From Thermophilibacter provencensis (lineage in GTDB: Bacteria > Actinomycetota > Coriobacteriia > Coriobacteriales > Atopobiaceae): 64,000 bases of DNA. Of the stretch, positions 61,151 to 64,000 are shown in pieces. Under the pieces are notes generated by a model. It did not search any database, was not told the origin of the DNA, and saw nothing but the letters and a program-made list of their open reading frames with translations. Within the stretch, counting starts at the first letter, position 1. Every line of letters starts with the position of its first letter. The stretch covers positions 2,553,201 through 2,617,200 of the forward strand of contig NZ_LT671417.1 in the NCBI RefSeq assembly GCF_900128445.1, read 5' to 3'. The position numbers were made by a program, and so were the translations under genes.

Positions 61151-63571
61151 CTACAGGGTCTGCTCGGTGCGGGCGATGATGTCGTCCTGGGTGGCGCGGG
61201 AGAGCACGTTGAAGAACGCGGAGTAGCCGGCCACGCGGACGATCAGGTCCTTGTGCCTCTCGGGGTGGGCCTGCGCGTCGAGCAGGGTCTCGCGGCTCAC
61301 GATGTTGTACTGCACGTGATAGCCGTGCAGGCGGTCGAAAAACGCTGAGATGAGCATCTCGAGCTTCTGCTTGTTGCGTTCGGAGGCGAGCATCGTGGGA
61401 GCCATCTTCTGGTTGAGCAGCACGCCGCCCGTGATCTTCTCCGTGGGAAGCTTCGAGACGGACTTGAAGACGGCGGTGGGACCGTGGGTGTCGGCGTTGT
61501 GCGCGGGGCTGCAGCCCTCGGCAAGCGGCTCGTGGGCGTGGCGGCCGTCAGGCGTGGCCATGGTCCCCATTCCCTGCCCCACGTTGGCGCTGATCGAGGA
61601 GGTGCCGGCGTAGCGGATGCCGCCGATGGGGCCGCGGCCATGGCGCGTGTTGGGATACTTGGCAATCTCGTCGATGTAGGACTGGTAGGCGTCCACTACG
61701 AGTTGGTCCACGAAGTCGTCATCGTTGCCGTACTTGGGGGCGTCGTTCACGAGCATCTGGCGGATCCGCTCGCCCTTCTCGCCCGCGAAGTCGCTCTCCA
61801 GCGCGTCGGCGAGCTCGGCCGGCGTGATGCGCCTCTCGTCAAAGACGAGCTTCTTGATGGCCGCGAGGGAGTCGGCCATGTTGGCGATGCCCACCTGGAG
61901 GCCTGAGATGAAGTCGTAGACCGCGCCGCCCTCCTTGATGGTCTTGCCGCGGCCGATGCAGTCGTCCGTGAGCGCGGAGCACAGGACGTCCGGCACGTCG
62001 CGCTCGGAGGCCTTGTCGATGGCGTTCTCCACGATGACGCTCGCGCGGGTGATCTCTCGGATGGTCTTGTCCCAGGCCTCCATGAGCTCGTCGTAGCTCT
62101 TCATGTCGCGGAAGCTGCCGTAGCCCTTGGCAAAGCGCTTGCCGGTGGTCACGTCCACGCCGTCGTTCATCACGCAGAGCAGCATGCGCGGGAAGTTCAC
62201 GTAGCTCATTCCCGTGCAGCGGTAGCCCCACTTGCCCGGGACGGCCGTCTCAACGCAGCCGATGGCGGAGTAGTTGTAGGCGTCCTCCTCTGCCACGCCC
62301 CACTTGATGAAGGACGGGATGATGACCTCGTCGTTGTTGAGCGCGGGCATGCCAAAGCCGAGCTTCATGACCTCGATGCACTCGTCGTAGAACTCCTTGT
62401 TGAGCCCGGCGTGGTAGCGCACCGTGAGGTTGGGCTGGGTGAGGCGGGTCTGCGCCACGGACTGCAGCACGAGGAAGGAGAGGTCGTTGACCGCGTCGCG
62501 CTTGTCCGTGGTCTGGCCGCCGATGGTGACGTTCTGGTACATGGGGCTGCCGGCCGAGGAGAACGTGTGCGCCTGGCTGCGCACCTTGTTGACGGAGAGC
62601 GTCTTGATCCAAAGGCAGGTGAGGAGCTCGAGCGCCTCGTCACGCGTGATGGCGCCAGAGGCGATGTCCGCCTGGTAGTACGGGAACATGTACTGGTCGA
62701 AGCGGCCGTAGGAAAGGCTGTGGCCGTTGGACTCGATCTGCAGGATGAGCTGGATGAACCAGACGGACTGCACGGCCTCGCGGAAGGAGCGGGCGGGCTC
62801 GTAGGGCACGCGCTCGCAGGTCTCGGCAATCCGGCGAAGCTCGGCCGCGCGCGCCTCGTCCTTCTCGGCCTCCGCCATCTCGCGGGCGAGCGCGGCGTAG
62901 CGCCCGGCGAAGCGGCGCACCGCGGCGATCACCACGAGGACGGCCTTGTAGAAGACGTTCTTGTCGATGGCGTCGGGGTCGGTGAGGTCGAGCGCGGCGC
63001 GGCACGCGCGGACGCGCTCCTCATAGCCGGCAAGGCCGACGGAGAGCACGCGCTCGTAGTTCACTGCCAGGTGGGCGTCGCCGGCGTTGAGCTTGCCCTC
63101 CATGCCGAAGAGGCCCGTCTCCATGTAGACCTGGACCTCCTCGGGCAAAAGCGCCTCGCCGCGGGCGCGCAGGTTGTTGTTGTCCCAGAAGGGCGCGAGG
63201 TCGCGGAGCTGCTGCTTGGTCTCCTCCGTGATGTAGAAGACGTCGCCGTCGCGCTTCTCGAAGGTGTCGAGCTCGTTCAGAACGAACTCCATCGTGTACT
63301 CGGGGAAGATCGGGGCGTTCCTGTTCTTGGTGGCCTGGTTGCCTACGATGAGGGTCTTGTCCTCGATGTAGATCGTCATGTTGTCGAGAATCTTCTCGAG
63401 CATGAGGGCGCGCTTCATGACGTTGGGCTGGTTCTGGTGCTCGCGGTAGGCCTGCGTCGCCAGCACCGCGCGCTCGGCGTCGATGTAGGGCCTCTCGTCA
63501 AGCATCTCCTCGCGAAACGCCCGCATGCGGGGCGTGAGCTCTCCGAAGTGGCTCTCGTTTGCCTGGGACAT
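61151..63571 (-). CDS. Glycyl-radical enzyme of the pyruvate formate-lyase family (YbiW/PflD-like)
   Basis: The 806-residue enzyme has the catalytic Cys439 in IGCVETAVPGK and the glycyl radical Gly782 in RVAGYS near the C-terminus. A Glu (441) follows the Cys, as in dehydratase/lyase members rather than in true pyruvate formate-lyase. The nearby FSA-type aldolase and the divergent activase match the YbiW/PflD gene set, which recent work links to 1,5-anhydroglucitol-6-phosphate breakdown. Glycerol or other diol dehydratase activity is the alternative. The start follows GAAGGGGAG. The enzyme is oxygen sensitive, so the host lives anaerobically at least in part. Confidence 0.9.
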   Translation of the reverse strand: MSQANESHFGELTPRMRAFREEMLDERPYIDAERAVLATQAYREHQNQPNVMKRALMLEKILDNMTIYIEDKTLIVGNQATKNRNAPIFPEYTMEFVLNELDTFEKRDGDVFYITEETKQQLRDLAPFWDNNNLRARGEALLPEEVQVYMETGLFGMEGKLNAGDAHLAVNYERVLSVGLAGYEERVRACRAALDLTDPDAIDKNVFYKAVLVVIAAVRRFAGRYAALAREMAEAEKDEARAAELRRIAETCERVPYEPARSFREAVQSVWFIQLILQIESNGHSLSYGRFDQYMFPYYQADIASGAITRDEALELLTCLWIKTLSVNKVRSQAHTFSSAGSPMYQNVTIGGQTTDKRDAVNDLSFLVLQSVAQTRLTQPNLTVRYHAGLNKEFYDECIEVMKLGFGMPALNNDEVIIPSFIKWGVAEEDAYNYSAIGCVETAVPGKWGYRCTGMSYVNFPRMLLCVMNDGVDVTTGKRFAKGYGSFRDMKSYDELMEAWDKTIREITRASVIVENAIDKASERDVPDVLCSALTDDCIGRGKTIKEGGAVYDFISGLQVGIANMADSLAAIKKLVFDERRITPAELADALESDFAGEKGERIRQMLVNDAPKYGNDDDFVDQLVVDAYQSYIDEIAKYPNTRHGRGPIGGIRYAGTSSISANVGQGMGTMATPDGRHAHEPLAEGCSPAHNADTHGPTAVFKSVSKLPTEKITGGVLLNQKMAPTMLASERNKQKLEMLISAFFDRLHGYHVQYNIVSRETLLDAQAHPERHKDLIVRVAGYSAFFNVLSRATQDDIIARTEQTL

Positions 63572-63614
63572 CTGGGACTCCCCTTCTCGTGAGACGCCTT
63601 CTGGCTACAGCATA

Positions 63615-63643
63615 CTTATAGCAGTCGCCCTGCGTGGTGTCAA
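63615..63643 (-). promoter_or_regulatory. Promoter of the glycyl-radical enzyme gene
   Basis: Minus-strand TTGACA (63643-63638) and TATAAG (63620-63615) with 17-base spacing, 44 bases before the start codon. This is the best consensus promoter in the window. Confidence 0.8.
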
Positions 63644-63657
63644 CGTTCGGAATAATA

Positions 63658-63686
63658 TTTACTTTCGTTCGTAAGTACCCTACAAT
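63658..63686 (+). promoter_or_regulatory. Divergent promoter of the activase gene with internal palindrome
   Basis: TTTACT (63658-63663) and TACAAT (63681-63686) are spaced by 17 bases. A short inverted repeat (TACTT...AAGTA, 63660-63677) lies between the boxes and could be an operator shared with the divergent gene. Confidence 0.6.
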
Positions 63687-63723
63687 GACGATGGCGAGAG
63701 GGACCGGGGCTCGGGGAGGGGCC

Positions 63724-64000
63724 ATGCAGACAGCGACCGTATTCAACGTGCAGAAGTTCAGCCTCGACGACGGGCCCGGCATCCGCACCGTGGTCTTCCT
63801 CAAGGGCTGCCCGCTGCGCTGCTACTGGTGCTCCAACCCGGAGAGCCAGCTGCGCCGCCCGCAGCTCGAATGGAACGCCCGGAGCTGCGTGGGCTGCCGG
63901 GCGTGCCTGGCGGCGTGCCCGGGGACCCCCGCGACAGGCCCAGACGAGAGGCGCCACGTTGACGTGCGCGCAATGGACGCCGAGTCGCCGGAGGCGAGGG
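63724..64000 (+). CDS. Glycyl-radical enzyme activase (radical SAM), cut by right edge
   Basis: The first 92 codons are visible. They start MQTATVFNVQKFSLDDGPGI, then show the radical-SAM CxxxCxxC motif (CPLRCYWCSNPES, about 36-48) and the start of a ferredoxin-like Cys set (CVGCRACLAAC, about 61-71), as in activases with extra clusters. It should abstract a hydrogen from Gly782 of the enzyme encoded at 61151-63571. The start has GGGGAGG ahead of it. It is divergent from its partner and shares the regulatory region. Confidence 0.92.
   Translation, partial: MQTATVFNVQKFSLDDGPGIRTVVFLKGCPLRCYWCSNPESQLRRPQLEWNARSCVGCRACLAACPGTPATGPDERRHVDVRAMDAESPEAR

Overview
The window is GC-rich DNA from a Gram-positive anaerobe, most likely a member of the Coriobacteriia (Atopobiaceae/Olsenella-like). 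I infer this from gene content: a teichoic-acid D-alanylation (dlt) operon, a selenium-dependent molybdenum hydroxylase operon, GatCAB, a SUF operon ending in an IscR-type regulator, and an oxygen-sensitive glycyl-radical enzyme. The assignment rests on recognition, not on a database search. I saw no rRNA, tRNA or CRISPR array.

Region 1 (1-15.4 kb) is an accessory defence island. It holds the N-terminal part of an McrB-type protein, running off the left edge, and a complete type I restriction-modification set (hsdR-hsdM-hsdS). Next comes an unrecognised same-strand cluster: a GIY-YIG protein with an Ala-rich N-terminus, a DUF4230-like membrane protein, a 36-residue membrane peptide and a 432-residue protein with an Ala/Gly-rich tail. 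A broken HNH nuclease follows, then a dinJ-yafQ toxin-antitoxin pair that overlaps a 1222-residue STAND-type NTPase. The hsdS and NTPase genes are visibly AT-richer than the core genes.

Region 2 (15.4-24.2 kb) is mixed: a lipoprotein, an AGCS amino-acid symporter, a Fic protein behind a perfect palindrome, a DUF234-type ATPase, a small HD hydrolase, a DUF2798 membrane protein, and a 93-residue protein overlapping a PIN nuclease.

Region 3 (24.3-34.3 kb) is a complete purine-hydroxylation operon on the minus strand: NCS2 permease, SsnA, YgfK, a ferredoxin and a fused selenium-dependent xanthine dehydrogenase, with a divergent YheO/DauR-like regulator. Region 4 (34.4-43.4 kb) has a YitT transporter, a TetR-MFS efflux pair, gatCAB and a BASS-family transporter. 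Between gatC and the BASS gene lie an inverted set of 21-22 bp repeats and a 32-residue peptide gene. Region 5 (43.7-49.2 kb) is sufC-sufB-sufD-sufS-sufU-iscR. Region 6 (49.2-55.3 kb) is dltA-dltB-dltC-dltD-dltX followed by an overlapping serine hydrolase. Region 7 (55.7-64 kb) has class II fructose-bisphosphate aldolase, an M18 aminopeptidase, two membrane proteins, and a fructose-6-phosphate aldolase-like/glycyl-radical enzyme/activase cluster cut by the right edge.

Two sequence-level signals run across the genes. First, the octamer TTCTCGCC/GGCGAGAA occurs about 36 times by eye, evenly on both strands. It occurs in genes and between them, and only once in the first 15.4 kb. It often coincides with unusual synonymous codons, such as Phe-Leu-Ala written TTT-CTC-GCC. 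Second, several families of short REP-like palindromes are scattered through the core region. Two have inserted in frame inside sufD and one supplies the stop codon of the xanthine dehydrogenase gene.
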